Positions 54,721 to 64,000 of a DNA stretch of 64,000 nt are shown in pieces. This DNA comes from Symbiodinium natans (lineage: Eukaryota > Sar > Dinophyceae > Suessiales > Symbiodiniaceae). Under the pieces are notes generated by a model. The model was not told the DNA's origin, made no database searches, and saw nothing but the letters and a program-made list of their open reading frames with translations. How positions within the stretch are numbered: the stretch's first letter is position 1; each line of letters opens with the position of its first letter. The stretch is taken from positions 490,389 to 554,388 of the forward strand of contig CAJNDS010002746.1 in the NCBI GenBank assembly GCA_905221605.1, read 5' to 3'. The position numbers and the translations under genes were made by a program.

Positions 54721-56350
54721 CTTCCTTCTACCCGGCCCCCCCCAAAAAAAAAAAGAAGTAAACATCCAATATCGCCCTTTTAAGTAAGAATATGTTGCTT
54801 AGTTTTTTAGGGGGGGGGGGGTCTACCGGGTCTACCATGCAAACAGTAGATTATACTGCTGTCTGTGTGTGATCTTGCTACTCGCATATTGCCCTGGCAA
54901 TGGCACAGCACTTTCTGATACGGTAAGCACTTGACTAGGACGGTCCTTCAACCACTCTGAACCAGAACTCCTGCCTGAATACTATCCTCGTAGTAAAGTA
55001 TTTCCAGAGTACAAGTATACACCCCCTAAAACCTAAACCCGACTGATGCAAACGTTCGGCGCTTGATTGGCCGGGAAGCTTTGAGCGCAGGGGTCAGAAA
55101 GCGGTTCACTTCCCTAAATCCCCTGAAGCCCCGAGCCCTAAACCCTCAAACCCTGAAAAAACCCTAAACCCTAACCCTAAACTTAAAACCCTAAACCCTA
55201 GACCCTAGCAAACCTGTACCTGAAACCTCCTCAGTAGGGAAATGGGGAATGAGGTACCCTATAGAATCCCTTCAAGGGTATATAGGGTACTGTACCTCAT
55301 TCCCCCCCACTCCCTGCTAACCAACAGTAAAGAGAAGCCCAGAACTACCCTAAACCCTAAACCCTAAACCCTAACCCTAAACTCTAAACCTGAAGGGGCA
55401 GAAGCCAGGTGTCTGCTTCAGGAGGTTCAAGACCGCCTCAAAGAGAACTTCCACCTCCCAGGGCTTCTTGGGCTCAGGGATGTGGCCCGTAGTTGTTCGA
55501 AATCGTTTGGGGGTTTAGGGTTTAGGGTTAGGGTTGTTAGGGTTTAGGGTTTAGGGTTTAGGGTTGAGGGTTGAGGGTTGAGGGTTGAGGGCTGAGGGTT
55601 TAGGGTTTAGAGTTCAGCGTTAGGGTTTGGGGTTGAGGGCTTGGGGTTGAGGGTTTAGGACTGAGGGATAAGGTTCCGGATTGGGCAGACCGAAAATTAG
55701 TTAGGAGCGCGTAAACCCTCAACCCTAAACACTGATCCCTCAACCCTAAACCCTGCCTAATCGACGCCGAAATGCAGGGCCCATACTAGAGAAGCATCTA
55801 GCAATGGCGTGCTGTCGGGCCTACATCTAAGCCCAAACCCTGAACGCTGAACCCTGAACCCTAAACCCTAAACCCTAAACCCTGAAGCCTAAACCCTAAA
55901 CCCTAAACCCTAATTAAACCCCAAACCCTAAACCCTACACCTTCAAAGGTTTCAGGGCGCGTCAGGGGGGGCGCCAGGGGGGCAAGGAGGAGGGAATGCA
56001 GGGCAGCGTGGCCTGCTAGACTCCAGTTAGGGTTTAGGGTTAAGGGTTATGGGTTTTGGGTTTAGGGTTTAGGGTTTAAGGTTGAGGTTTTAGGGTTTAG
56101 GGAAATTCTGGCAAATTTTGCTGTGTCTCGGTGCTTGCTTTATTCTGTCGGCGCCTGGCGCTCTGCAGCGGGGCTCAACTGCGGGAGCTGCTGGGAAAGG
56201 TGTCGGGTGGAGCCCGCCGCTGCCGAATTTGGGGTTCAGGGTTTGGGGTTTAGGGTTTGGGGTTTAGGGTTTGGGGTTTAGGGTTTGGGGTTTGGGGTTT
56301 AGGGTTTGGGGTTTGGGGTTTGGGGTTTCGGGTCTAGGGTTTAGGGTCTA

Positions 56351-56389
<39 letters not shown>

Positions 56390-56742
56390 TTAGGGCTTAG
56401 GGTTGTTGACCTGCTGCTGCTGCTGCTTGACGAGCTGCCGGAATCTCAAGACTCAGGAATGTGAGTTGTTTTCGCCTGTCTGCGTGCGCCGCTGTTGGGG
56501 GTTCTTCCAGGAGGGGGGGAGCAAGACGAAGGCTTAGGGCGTCAGTGCGTCCTGGGTGGGGTACATTATGTGTACCCCTCTTTGGTCCTTAGGTGCAGGG
56601 CCTTGAGGGTTTAGGGTTTAGGGGTGACCATGATTGGGGACGGTAGTTGCTCAACAATACTTGCCCTAAACCCTATAAACCCTAAACCCCAAACCCTAAA
56701 CCCTAAACCCCAAACTCCCAAGGATGGGCCCAACTGCGGAGC
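54721..56742. other. Intergenic or intronic repeats right of the retrotransposon
   Basis: Poly-A and poly-G runs, telomere-like arrays, one MITE-like element (55232-55330) and a (TA)14 run inside TTTAGGG repeats (56356-56385). Islands at 56155-56230 and 56410-56465 are open but unrecognised. Confidence 0.55.
55232..55330. mobile_element. MITE-like element, same family as 39571-39767
   Basis: Shares AATGAGGTACCCTATA and the end CTGCTAACCAACAGTAA. It folds back on itself (ATGAGGTACCCTAT against ATAGGGTACTGTACCTCAT). It lacks the TTTAGGG array. Confidence 0.7.
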
Positions 56743-56772
56743 CTTGGTCTCCATCCTCCAGACATCTATGGC
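56743..56772 (-). CDS. Channel-like gene, micro-exon (AIDVWRMETK)
   Basis: 30 nt, 10 codons, phase 0. Acceptor CTTCAG|GCC; donor AAG|GCTCCG. RGVAK-AIDVWRMETK across the junction matches the segment that usually follows the last EF-hand. It is in phase and bracketed by the usual repeats. Confidence 0.6.
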
Positions 56773-56937
56773 CTGAAGTCGAGGCTTGAACTCAGCAGGG
56801 TTTAGGGTTTAGGGTTTAGGGTTTAGGGGTTTGCGTTCGTTCTTGGAGGCTATAGGGCTTACTGGGTGGGTAGACCAAAGCTGGGGGAGCTATACTTGCT
56901 AGGCAAACAAGGCCTCACACTCGACAACAACCTGTCA

Positions 56938-57062
56938 CATATGAAGTAGGGTACATATTTCTTGTACCCCCAAAAGGACACCAGGTATATACACTCACCA
57001 ATATTAAAAAGGAACCTTATATACACTCACCAAAAACAGTAATATAAACCCTGTTTCATATG
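56938..57062. mobile_element. ~125-bp repeat element, copy 2
   Basis: Same orientation as 1731-1854, with the better preserved ends CATATGAAG...TTTCATATG. It lies in the intron after the channel-gene exon at 57641-57689. Confidence 0.8.
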
Positions 57063-57385
57063 ACCAACCCTCAACCCTAAATTCTCCGACTTGGAGCCTG
57101 CCATTAGCACCCGAAACCCTACGCTGGAACTCACAAAGATTGAGGGCGTGGAATTGCGCAGTTGTGTGACAGGAGCCTCTTACGACTCAGAACTGGGTTT
57201 AGGGTTTAGGGGTTAGGTTTCAAGGACAAGGTCATGGCTTGGGAGGTTTCAGGGTTTAAGGTGCTTCAAAAATGAGTGGGTTTAGGGTTTTCAGGTCAGA
57301 CATTTGCTACGTCCACACGTACGACTCCACACCTCCAACAAACACCTGAATGCCCTGCGTCCCCTTTCTTGTCTCCTAAGCCCTA

Positions 57386-57482
57386 AACCCTAAACCCTCC
57401 TAAACCCTCCTAAACCCTCCTAAACCCCCTAAACCCCCTAAACCCCCTAAACCCCCTAAACCCTCTAAACCCCCCAAACCCT
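57386..57482. repeat. Lengthened CCCTAAA variants
   Basis: Units of CCTCCTAAAC and CCCCCTAAA, longer than seven bases; comparable CCCCT(A/C)AA units at 43861-44000. Confidence 0.75.
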
Positions 57483-57640
57483 AAATCCTAAACCCTCTCT
57501 CTCATCATACACATTCTTCGTTGTCTTGGCTTCCCAAGTTGTCTCCCTTTCTCTCCCTCCCCCTCCTTCGCACACATATATGCACCAAACGCCACACCCT
57601 AAACCCTAAACCCTAAACCCTAAACCCTAGAGTGTCTGGC

Positions 57641-57689
57641 CTTGGCAACACCTCTTAAGCGCTGGGCACCCTCGATGAACTCGTTCAAC
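57641..57689 (-). CDS. Channel-like gene, second half of EF-hand 2
   Basis: 49 nt: one base, then LNEFIEGAQRLRGVAK. EFIEG-x-x-RLRG-x-AK is the standard exit helix of the second EF-hand in alveolate channel proteins. Acceptor GCCAAG|G; donor AAG|GCCAGA. CCCTAAA on the left and TTTAGGG on the right. Confidence 0.66.
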
Positions 57690-58047
57690 CTTGGCTTCGA
57701 GGGCCCACTTTTGGCAAGCGGCCAGCCAAAAGGGTTTAGGGTTGAGGGTTCAGGGTTTAGGGTTTAGGGTTTAGGGTTTAGGGTGTAGGGTGTAGGGGTT
57801 TTGGGTTTACGGGCTTAGGGTTTGGGGGTGCTAGGAAGGATGCTGAGTTCTGAGGTTGACAAACGCAGTTGTCAGGCTTTCCTGTTTGTTTTTTTTTTGG
57901 GGGGGAGGGTTGTAAGATACAGGGGGCCTTAATAGTTGGAATAGGGGGTTTTGGGGGGTGAGTCTAGAAAAAGTCTGTGAGAATACTATTCGTTCCCGAC
58001 ACTGTATGAGTCTTCCAGGGTGTTCGACCCTACTTCACATGGCTAAC

Positions 58048-58099
58048 AAATGGCCATCGCCGATTGTGTCTTCCCATGGTTTGAGAAGGTGTTCTGTTC
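58048..58099 (-). CDS. Channel-like gene, possible first half of EF-hand 2
   Basis: The minus strand reads TEHLLKPWEDTIGDGHL after CCCAG|GA. DTIGDGHL fits positions 1-8 of an EF-hand loop, and the next exon supplies LNEF for positions 10-13. The donor is not a clean GT/GC/GA at the required phase, so this is tentative. Confidence 0.38.
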
Positions 58100-58785
58100 C
58101 TGGGCCGCCGTACATGCTTAGGGTTTAGGGGTCCAGGGGTTGAGGGGTCAAGGGACTTAGGGGTTTAGGGGGTAGGGGTTTGGGGTTCAGGGTACTTCAG
58201 ACAAATCCAAAACACCCCTGTACCCCCATGTACCCCATGGCGTCCAAGCATCGTGATCTGGCCATCCCCATTGTCCAAGAACTCAAACAAGCTGAGAAGA
58301 TCATGGTACTCCAACCTCTGCATTCTCTGTTCAAAGGGCTCATGGGTGCTTATATCCCCAATGGGGTTTAGGGTTTAGGGTTTAGGGTAACCCCAACTAT
58401 AGCGCTGTTCCAGCGCCGCCCCCCAACCCAACGTAGGGGGGCGGCCTAGGCCCTGAGTTTAGGGTTTAGGGTTTTAGGGTTTTAGGGTTTTAGGATTTTA
58501 GGGTTTAGGGTTTAGGGTTTAGGGTTCAGGGTTTAGGGTTGAGGGCTTGCTGTGATAGGGCGTAGATGCTGTGAAGGTTAGGTTTCGGGACAAGCTCGAA
58601 AGCTTCGTGAGGTGCGAAGAGCAGCTTTGGCCCGATTGCGGAGGGCCATCTAACACTTTTCTCCCACCCCAGGTACCTACCCCCCCCCCCCCTGAACCCC
58701 TAAACCCTACACCCTAAACCCTAAACCCTAAACCCTAAACCCTAAACCCTAAACCTCAACCCTAGCATTGAGTCTGGCCCAGAGC

Positions 58786-58861
58786 CAGCGGCTTCGCGAC
58801 AAGCAGCTCCAGCTGGCTCATCCAAAACTGCAGCTTCGGAGACTTCACCAGCTTGGAGAAC
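58786..58861 (-). CDS. Channel-like gene, exon after EF-hand 1
   Basis: About 76 nt. Its first base completes the codon split by the previous exon (Leu), then FSKLVKSPKLQFWMSQLEL. A P-x-x-x-x-W helix between EF-hands is usual in these channels. Acceptor CTAAG|G is clear; the donor (CTG|GCTCTG assumed) is not. Confidence 0.58.
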
Positions 58862-59042
58862 CTTAGAGCGAATAGGAACCCGAAGTCCTAAGCCCTAAGC
58901 CCTAAGCCGTAAGTATTTAGGCTTTTGGTTTCGGGTGTTGGGTTTGGGGTTTGGGGTGTAGGGTTTATGTTCCGAAGCCGTGATGAGGGTTTGGGGTCCT
59001 TATACTCCAGTAACCATATTTTCCAACAAGGGCACACTTTTT

Positions 59043-59102
59043 GGGGGTTGGTTGCTTTATGCGGAACGCCAACCAAAAAAGAGGGTAAAGGGCAACCACT
59101 GG
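59043..59102. mobile_element. Short dispersed element, GGTTGGTTGCTTTATGCGG family
   Basis: Contains GGTTGGTTGCTTTATGCGG and AAAGGGCAACCACTGGGC, an imperfect inverted pair. Related fragments at about 973-1040, 16590-16645 and 43276-43320. Confidence 0.55.
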
Positions 59103-59238
59103 GCTAGCAACAGGTTTCAGTTTAGGGTTTAGGGTTTATAGGGTTTAGGGTTTAGGGTTTGGGCTTTGGGGTTTGGGGTTTAGGGTACGTTACTTTTTGA
59201 TAGGGATTACATAGGGTTCATAGGGTTGTGGGGCTCAC

Positions 59239-59318
59239 AGGGCGTATCTTCCGAGCCACTCCTCCAGATTGATCGCGCCATCCCCAGAAGAGTCGATTGT
59301 CTTGAAGAGCTTCTTCAC
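59239..59318 (-). CDS. Channel-like gene, EF-hand 1 exon
   Basis: 80 nt: VKKLFKTIDSSGDGAINLEE then WLGRYA plus two bases. The loop DSSGDGAINLEE has D1, S3, D5, G6, I8 and E12, a full 12-residue calcium-binding EF-hand. Acceptor GAAAG|GTG; donor CCT|GTGAGC, a consensus GT site. A TGA in frame just past the donor shows that splicing is required. Confidence 0.78.
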
Positions 59319-60358
59319 CTTTCCTGCTTAATCTGGGGGAGGGTTCGCCCCTAGTCCTAAACCCTCACACCCTCAAGCCACCCTGAACCCCAAACCTAAA
59401 CCCTACATACCTAAACCGCAAACTCTACAGCTGAAATCCTAAACAACCTCTAAACCCCTAATCAAAGCATATAGAAGCCCTCAACCCTGAACCGAGGGTT
59501 CCGGGTTTAGGGTTTACCTTTCTCAAGACTTTCAAGCCGTTTAAGGGATTGGGGGACGCCCTAGGGTGTGAATTCTTCACCCCCCCGCCCGCGGAAAAAA
59601 GCAACTTCACCTGCTCCCAATGGTCGGGGGTACGCCCGAACAGCCGAACCCTTGCGACCCAGCACGAACATGGTGTTTCGGGTTTGGGGTGTTTTGGGGG
59701 GCTTTGTTTACCGCATTTTTGGTCTGCGCGCTAACGCCAAACCCTACACCGCCCCCCCCACAAACCTAAACCCTAAGCCCTAAACCGTATCCACGAGCGG
59801 CCTTCCGGTGTGGGATTCAAGGTCAGGAAACTATTGGCTTTCGGGGTTTAGGGTTTAGGCTTGTGACGGAATCTAGGTTTCAAAGATATGTAAACAGCCT
59901 TCAAAAGATTTAGGGTAGCGTTTCAGCTACTTGCACCTAACGCTGTTGAGCTCGACACAAAAGGCAGAAGCTCTGCATCCTCACCCCCCAAAACCGCCCT
60001 CAAAACCTCCCCAAAAACCACCCCAAAAAATCCGAAAACCCCAGGCCCCAAATCCCTAAACCGGTGCCTCCCCTAAACCCTAATCCCCAAAACCTGCAGT
60101 CAAGGCGCTATTGTACAAGGCGATGTCCTGAAATCTTAACCCGGGGGCTGCCACGTAACATTAGGGTTTGTGTTTTAGCGTTTAGCGTTGAGGGTTAGGG
60201 TTTAGGGTTTAATGCTTAGGGTTTAGGATTTGGGGTTTTGGGTTTAGGAATTGGGGGCAATCAGGTTAAGGGCTTAGGGTTCTGGGAAACAATCAGGGTT
60301 TAGGGTTTGGGGGGGGGGGGGGTGTTGGCAACAATCAGGGTTTAAAAGGTTCATAGGG

Positions 60359-60467
60359 TAAACCCTAAACCCTAAACCCTAAACCCTAAACCCTAAACCC
60401 TAAACCCTAAACCCTAAACCCTAAACCCTAAACCCTAAACCCTAAACCCTAAACCCTAAACCCAAAC
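60359..60467. repeat. CCCTAAA array
   Basis: About 15 units in the intron between the channel-gene exons at 61362 and 59318. Confidence 0.92.
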
Positions 60468-61241
60468 CCATAGAGTTTGTTTGGGGTTTGGGAGGGTGCA
60501 AGGACTCCTTTGATTTCGCAGTCGGGCGCTGGGGGCTTGTGCAAGTCGCGACGTTTAGGGTTTAGGGTTTAGGGTTTAGGGTTTGGGGTTTAGGGTTTAG
60601 GGTTTAGGGCTTCGGGCTTAGGGTTTAGGAACTTCACAAGGGTCATAGAATGCTCATAGGGCGCCTTGGGCTTCGTGGTGGGGGCTTGGGGTTCAGGGTT
60701 CTGGGCTTGAGGTTCCGGACTTTACTATACTCCCCTTAGAGCCTTAATAAAATATACTATGCCATTATAAATATCCTCTTGGGTTTTTACAATATAAACA
60801 AAATAAAAAAACTAATTCCCGTGGGGGATATAGTGTATGGCCTACAAGCAGGAGAACCCCAGAAGCCCTAAACCCTGCACACCGTGAGCACCGCTGCGAA
60901 GCCATGGTCCCAAAAAGACGGTTTAGGGCTTAGGGTTTAGGGTTTAGGCTTTAGGGTTTAGGGTTTTGGGTTTAGGGTTCAGGGGCCATGAACCCCAAAG
61001 CCCGAAGAACCTTTAGGCTATGAAACTCTAAACCCTAAACTTTACCCTGAACCTTTAAAAAACCCCGAGCCGTAAAGCCCTTAACTGGAAGAAACGCCGA
61101 AGCCCAAGAGCTGTGAGAATCCTAAACTTGTAAACCCCGAGCACAGAAGCAAGAAGCCTACACGAGCCCTGAACCCTAAGGCTTAACCCGGAACCCTGAA
61201 CCCTGGACGAACCCTTAACCCCAAGAAACTTTAGCCCCAAT

Positions 61242-61341
61242 GTTACCCTAAACCCTAAACCCTAAACCCTAAACCCTAAACCCTAAACCCTAAACCCTAA
61301 ACCCTAAACCCTAAACCCTAAACCCTAAACCCTAAACCCTA
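61242..61341. repeat. CCCTAAA array left of a channel-gene exon
   Basis: About 14 units. With 61430-61497 (TTTAGGG) it brackets the exon at 61362-61400. Confidence 0.92.
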
Positions 61342-61361
61342 GGAATCCTAAGAACAAACGC

Positions 61362-61400
61362 GCCAGACATAGCTCTGGCCAAGGCACCTTCTCTTTCTGC
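61362..61400 (-). CDS. Channel-like gene, linker exon (AEREGALARAMSG)
   Basis: 39 nt, 13 codons, phase 0. Acceptor TTTCAG|GCA; donor GGC|GCGTTT. A charged helix leads directly into the EF-hand exon, as in alveolate channels. Confidence 0.5.
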
Positions 61401-61429
61401 CTGAAAGCCTTGGGATCCGCTCGAGGGGG

Positions 61430-61497
61430 TTTAGGGTTTAGGGTTTAGGGTTTAGGGTTTAGGGTTTAGGGTTTAGGGTTTAGGGTTTAGGGTTTAG
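61430..61497. repeat. TTTAGGG array right of a channel-gene exon
   Basis: About 9 units, the right-hand half of the bracket around 61362-61400. Confidence 0.92.
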
Positions 61498-62470
61498 AGA
61501 TACCTGAACTCCCGAAGAATGCAACATGATTGTCCATTTGCGGGGTGGTTTTAGCCCCTAAAAGAAAATCGCCACTGCTACAGATGCGATACTCCACGTT
61601 TTCTAGCCTAAGGTACCCCGAAACCGCGCAAAATCTCGACCCCTAAACCCTAAACCCTAAACCCTAAACCCTTTTGAACCTTCAGGCCAAGGCTTTCTGT
61701 TGTGCTTTTCGGTTTCAAACTGTTGGGGCTTTCGTAGACAGGGTCCAGGGCCCCTTCTAAACCTCTAAAGGTAGAGTTTGTGGTTTAGGGCTTAGGGCTT
61801 AGGGCCGCTAAGGGTTTAGGGTTTAGAGTTTAGGGTTTAGCAAGCCATAAGTCCTAAATCCTAACAGGAGCAACCCAGCACCCTTCTGCAAGTGGGACCC
61901 TGAACCTGAAACATCCAAAACAACTGCGGCACATGTCGTCATGTTCGGGTACATGGACTTATTTTCTTCAGTGATTGATTCCCTCCTGGGGTTGCTACTA
62001 GAACTTGAGGGTTTAGGGTATCCAAGCAGGGCGCATCATCTAGGTTCCCAGTTTCATGGGACTACAAAAGGGGCATGTGCTTTGGGTTTGGGTTTAGCAA
62101 TTTGCAAGGGATCCTAAACCTTCAAAAGGCGAATAAGGGTTCTGCTGAAAGGCATCCTGGAAACTTCTATTCTACGTGTTCCATTTTCAACCCGAAGATC
62201 TGATGCACGACTGGAGTTCCGAATGTCCGGTGGTTGAGGGACGTTGGGCTTCTTCGGTGCTGGCTTGGGTTGGGGGGGGGGCGTTTCAGCTGTGGGTTTG
62301 GGGTTTAGTGCTTCGGGAAGTTGGACGTTAGTGCTCTAAACACCCTAAACCCTGAATCCTAAACCCTAAACCCCAAATCCTAAACCCCAAACCCCAAACC
62401 CCAAACCCTAAACCCTAAACCCTAAACCCCCGCCCTAGGTCCTAAAGTTCTGAAGGGCAGGATCAGGAGC

Positions 62471-62512
62471 TAGCTCCTCATCGGAGCTGGCGGTCTTCAT
62501 CGTCTGCTGGAC
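62471..62512 (-). CDS. Channel-like gene, linker exon (VQQTMKTASSDEEL)
   Basis: 42 nt, 14 codons, phase 0. Acceptor TGCAAG|GTC; donor CTA|GCTCCT. It gives a polar linker after S6. The acceptor-side repeats run in the less common orientation. Confidence 0.5.
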
Positions 62513-62561
62513 CTTGCATTTCCAGCGTTGACCCTGGAACTCAGAGGGCTCGGGCCAAAGC

Positions 62562-62642
62562 CCTAAACCCTAAACCCTAAACCCTAAACCCTAAACCCTA
62601 AACCCTAAACCCTAAACCCTAAACCCTAAACCCTAAACCCTA
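62562..62642. repeat. CCCTAAA array
   Basis: About 11 units on the acceptor side of the exon at 62471-62512, in the less common orientation. Confidence 0.92.
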
Positions 62643-62696
62643 GAATAGGGGCTTAGAGGCTTAGGGGTTTGGAGGGGGGGGGGGGAGCTTATGATA

Positions 62697-62795
62697 CTAG
62701 ACCCAAGAGTAGCCTAGGAATAAAACGGGTGCCCTTTTTGGTTTACAGGGGATTTCTTGCGGGAACCTAAACCCTAAGAAGTGAGTAAGGGTTGC
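62697..62795. mobile_element. MITE-like element, AAGAGTAGCCTAGG family
   Basis: TAGACCCAAGAGTAGCCTAG and GGGTGCCCTTTTTGG match the other two copies; the right end is partly degraded. Confidence 0.55.
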
Positions 62796-63084
62796 CTAAG
62801 CTTGTGGCAGCCATAGTTGAGGGCGCCATGATACTAGGAGGAGGGGGTTTATCTCAAGCCGTGGTTCCCACCTGGGGTAAAGCTGTCTGCTCGGCTATCA
62901 GGCGTAGTGTTTAGGGTCTGGGGTTCAAGGTTGGAGAAACCCGCAACCCCCCGAAATCCTGAAACCAAAACCCTACATCCCAAACCCTAACCCCTAACCC
63001 CTAAACCCTACATCCCAAAACCCTAAACCCTAAACCCTAAACCCTAAACCCCAAACTCGAGCCAAAAGCTGGGGATCGGTCCGC

Positions 63085-63147
63085 ATTGCTGCAAAACCGA
63101 GTGGCGAACACCGAGTTCACCACGTTGAGCACGGCGAAGCCGAGCAC
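63085..63147 (-). CDS. Channel-like gene, S6-type exon (FAVLNVVNSVF)
   Basis: 63 nt, 21 codons: VLGFAVLNVVNSVFATRFCS plus N. The LNVV-x-x-VF pattern is typical of the pore-lining S6 helix end of voltage-gated ion channels. Acceptor GCAAG|GTG; donor AAT|GCGGAC. Telomere-like repeats bracket it in the usual orientation. Confidence 0.65.
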
Positions 63148-63218
63148 CTTGCTCATGCAGTTTAGGGTTTAGGGTTTAGGGTTTAGGGTTTAGGGTTTAG
63201 GGCGCTCCCCGGTAAAAA

Positions 63219-63499
63219 TGTAGGGGTTTCGGGTTTGTGGGTTTAGGGCTTGGGGGTTGGCATTTCGGATGAAGCGTGGGCCTGACCGAGCTGTGTAGAG
63301 TTTAGGCGTTTAGGGTCTAAACCCCAAACTCAGACACAAACCCTAACCCCTAAACCCTAAACCCTAAACCCTAAACCCTAAACCCTAAACCCGAAGCCAC
63401 AGAACGAGATCTCCTACAGCTCGGGCAGGCCCACGCTTGATGTAAACGAAATGCCAACCCCCAAGCCCTAAACCCACAAATCTGAAACCCCTACATCCC
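63219..63499. repeat. Large imperfect inverted repeat around a CCCTAAA array
   Basis: The left arm 63219-63299 and the reverse complement of 63411-63499 agree over about 80 bp, including GGGCTTGGGGGTTGGCATTTC and AAGCGTGGGCCTG. The loop (63300-63410) holds a CCCTAAA array. It lies upstream of the S6-like exon in an intron. Confidence 0.75.
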
Positions 63500-63912
63500 A
63501 CCGGTGAGCACCCTAAACCCAAAACCCAAAACCCTAAACCCTAAACCCTAAACCCTAACCCGAAACCCTAAACCCTGAACCCTTCTAAAACCAACAAACC
63601 CAGCAACCTCTGAATGTTGTCATGGGTACTTCGTTCGCCTCAGCCGACTGAGTTCCCTGAGTCCTTAAGATCCGTTTAGGGTTTAGGGTTTAGGGTTTAG
63701 GGTTTAGGGTTTAGGGTTTAGGGTTTAGGGTTTGGAGTTTAGGGTTTAGGACTTTCGGGGTTTACGGGCTTTCGGGGTTTCAGGGGTCTTAGGGCTTAGC
63801 AGTTTATGGATTTAGTTTAGGGTTTAGGGTTTGAGGGTTCAGGGCCGTAAGGGGTTTAGGGGTTTCGGGGTTATGTCGGTGAGGGGGAGGGTTGTACTGG
63901 GCGCATCCTCAC

Positions 63913-63954
63913 CGGCAGGGCGCACATCGGTAGCAGAGGAAGAAGATGGAGAAC
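63913..63954 (-). CDS. Channel-like gene, candidate exon (hydrophobic)
   Basis: 42 nt. Acceptor ACGAG|GTT; donor CCG|GTGAGG. In phase with the next exon it reads VLHLLPLLPMCALP; another frame gives FSIFFLCYRCAPC. Either is membrane-like. It is supported by splice sites and position before the S6-like exon. Confidence 0.4.
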
Positions 63955-64000
63955 CTCGTAGCCGACCGGGTTGGTGATTTACAGTTTGGGATTTTCTGTT

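Larger units (their letters stand above)
56743..63954 (-). other. Locus of a micro-exon ion-channel/EF-hand gene
   Basis: Nine candidate minus-strand exons give, in order: a hydrophobic stretch, an S6-like FAVLNVVNSVF segment, charged linkers, a complete EF-hand, a linker helix, a split second EF-hand ending EFIEGAQRLRGVAK, and AIDVWRMETK. This matches voltage-gated cation channels of alveolates that carry C-terminal EF-hands; such proteins would act in a membrane and sense calcium. Five joints are in compatible phase (63085/62512, 62471/61400, 61362/59318, 59239/58861, 57641/56772). The 5' part lies outside the window. Splicing uses AG|G acceptors and mostly GC donors. Confidence 0.65.

Noticed and set aside
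1-64000. True chromosome end (telomere)
   Set aside because: Arrays occur throughout, in both orientations and often degenerate, with genes and elements between. A real telomere would be one long uniform array at an end.
1-64000. CRISPR array
   Set aside because: Heptamer arrays have no regular spacers, and the context is eukaryotic.
1-64000. Dinoflagellate spliced-leader relics (CCATTTTGGCTCAAG)
   Set aside because: Looked for by eye on both strands; none found, so the retrocopies are not proven to be mRNA-derived by this mark.

Overview
The window looks like nuclear DNA of a dinoflagellate, most likely a Symbiodiniaceae-like alga. Three things point there. Plant-type telomere-like heptamers (CCCTAAA/TTTAGGG) are scattered everywhere and in both orientations. 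The genes have tiny exons, AG|G acceptors and many GC donors. A very large Ty1/copia polyprotein is of the kind I remember from dinoflagellate genome annotations. Species assignment is inference; no ribosomal or organellar marker is present, and I saw no tRNA, rRNA or CRISPR array.

Layout. (1) About 3.9-30.7 kb, minus strand: a gene split into micro-exons of about 22-90 nt, whose joined reading matches the conserved order of the DUF3638/DUF3645 giant-protein family (often annotated as ubiquitinyl hydrolase). Ten exons between 30.74 and 22.44 kb join in a compatible reading phase. Less certain exons continue to 3.89 kb, and possible 5' exons lie at 34-44 kb. (2) Inside its introns are two broken, intron-less gene fragments: an OTU-protease-like copy (12.99-13.42 kb, minus) and an RCC1-repeat copy (17.03-17.51 kb, plus). 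(3) 45.66-54.72 kb, plus strand: a complete, very young copia retrotransposon with identical 210-bp LTRs, a GAATC target duplication and a 2788-codon gag-pol. (4) About 56.7-64 kb, minus strand: micro-exons of an ion-channel-like gene, with a hydrophobic S6-like segment followed by two EF-hands.

The space between exons is not random. Exons usually have CCCTAAA arrays on their left and TTTAGGG arrays on their right (plus-strand view). Each intron therefore tends to open with TTTAGGG and close with CCCTAAA and could fold into a stem that brings the splice sites together. The introns also hold at least ten families of 80-200 bp inverted-repeat (MITE-like) elements. One carries a TTTAGGG array between perfect 20-bp terminal inverted repeats, which suggests how the arrays spread.

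The most unusual coding content is in the retrotransposon. Between protease and integrase its polyprotein carries a methyltransferase-like domain (PCT and FEWP motifs) followed by a 2-oxoglutarate/Fe(II) dioxygenase-like domain (HxD...H...R) resembling TET/JBP enzymes. Dinoflagellate DNA is known for 5-hydroxymethyluracil and cytosine methylation, so an element that may carry both a base methylase and a base oxidase is the main candidate for an undescribed system. Just upstream, about 650 nt of the open frame looks out of register: the protein-like reading moves through the other two frames at three homopolymers and returns, without any stop.
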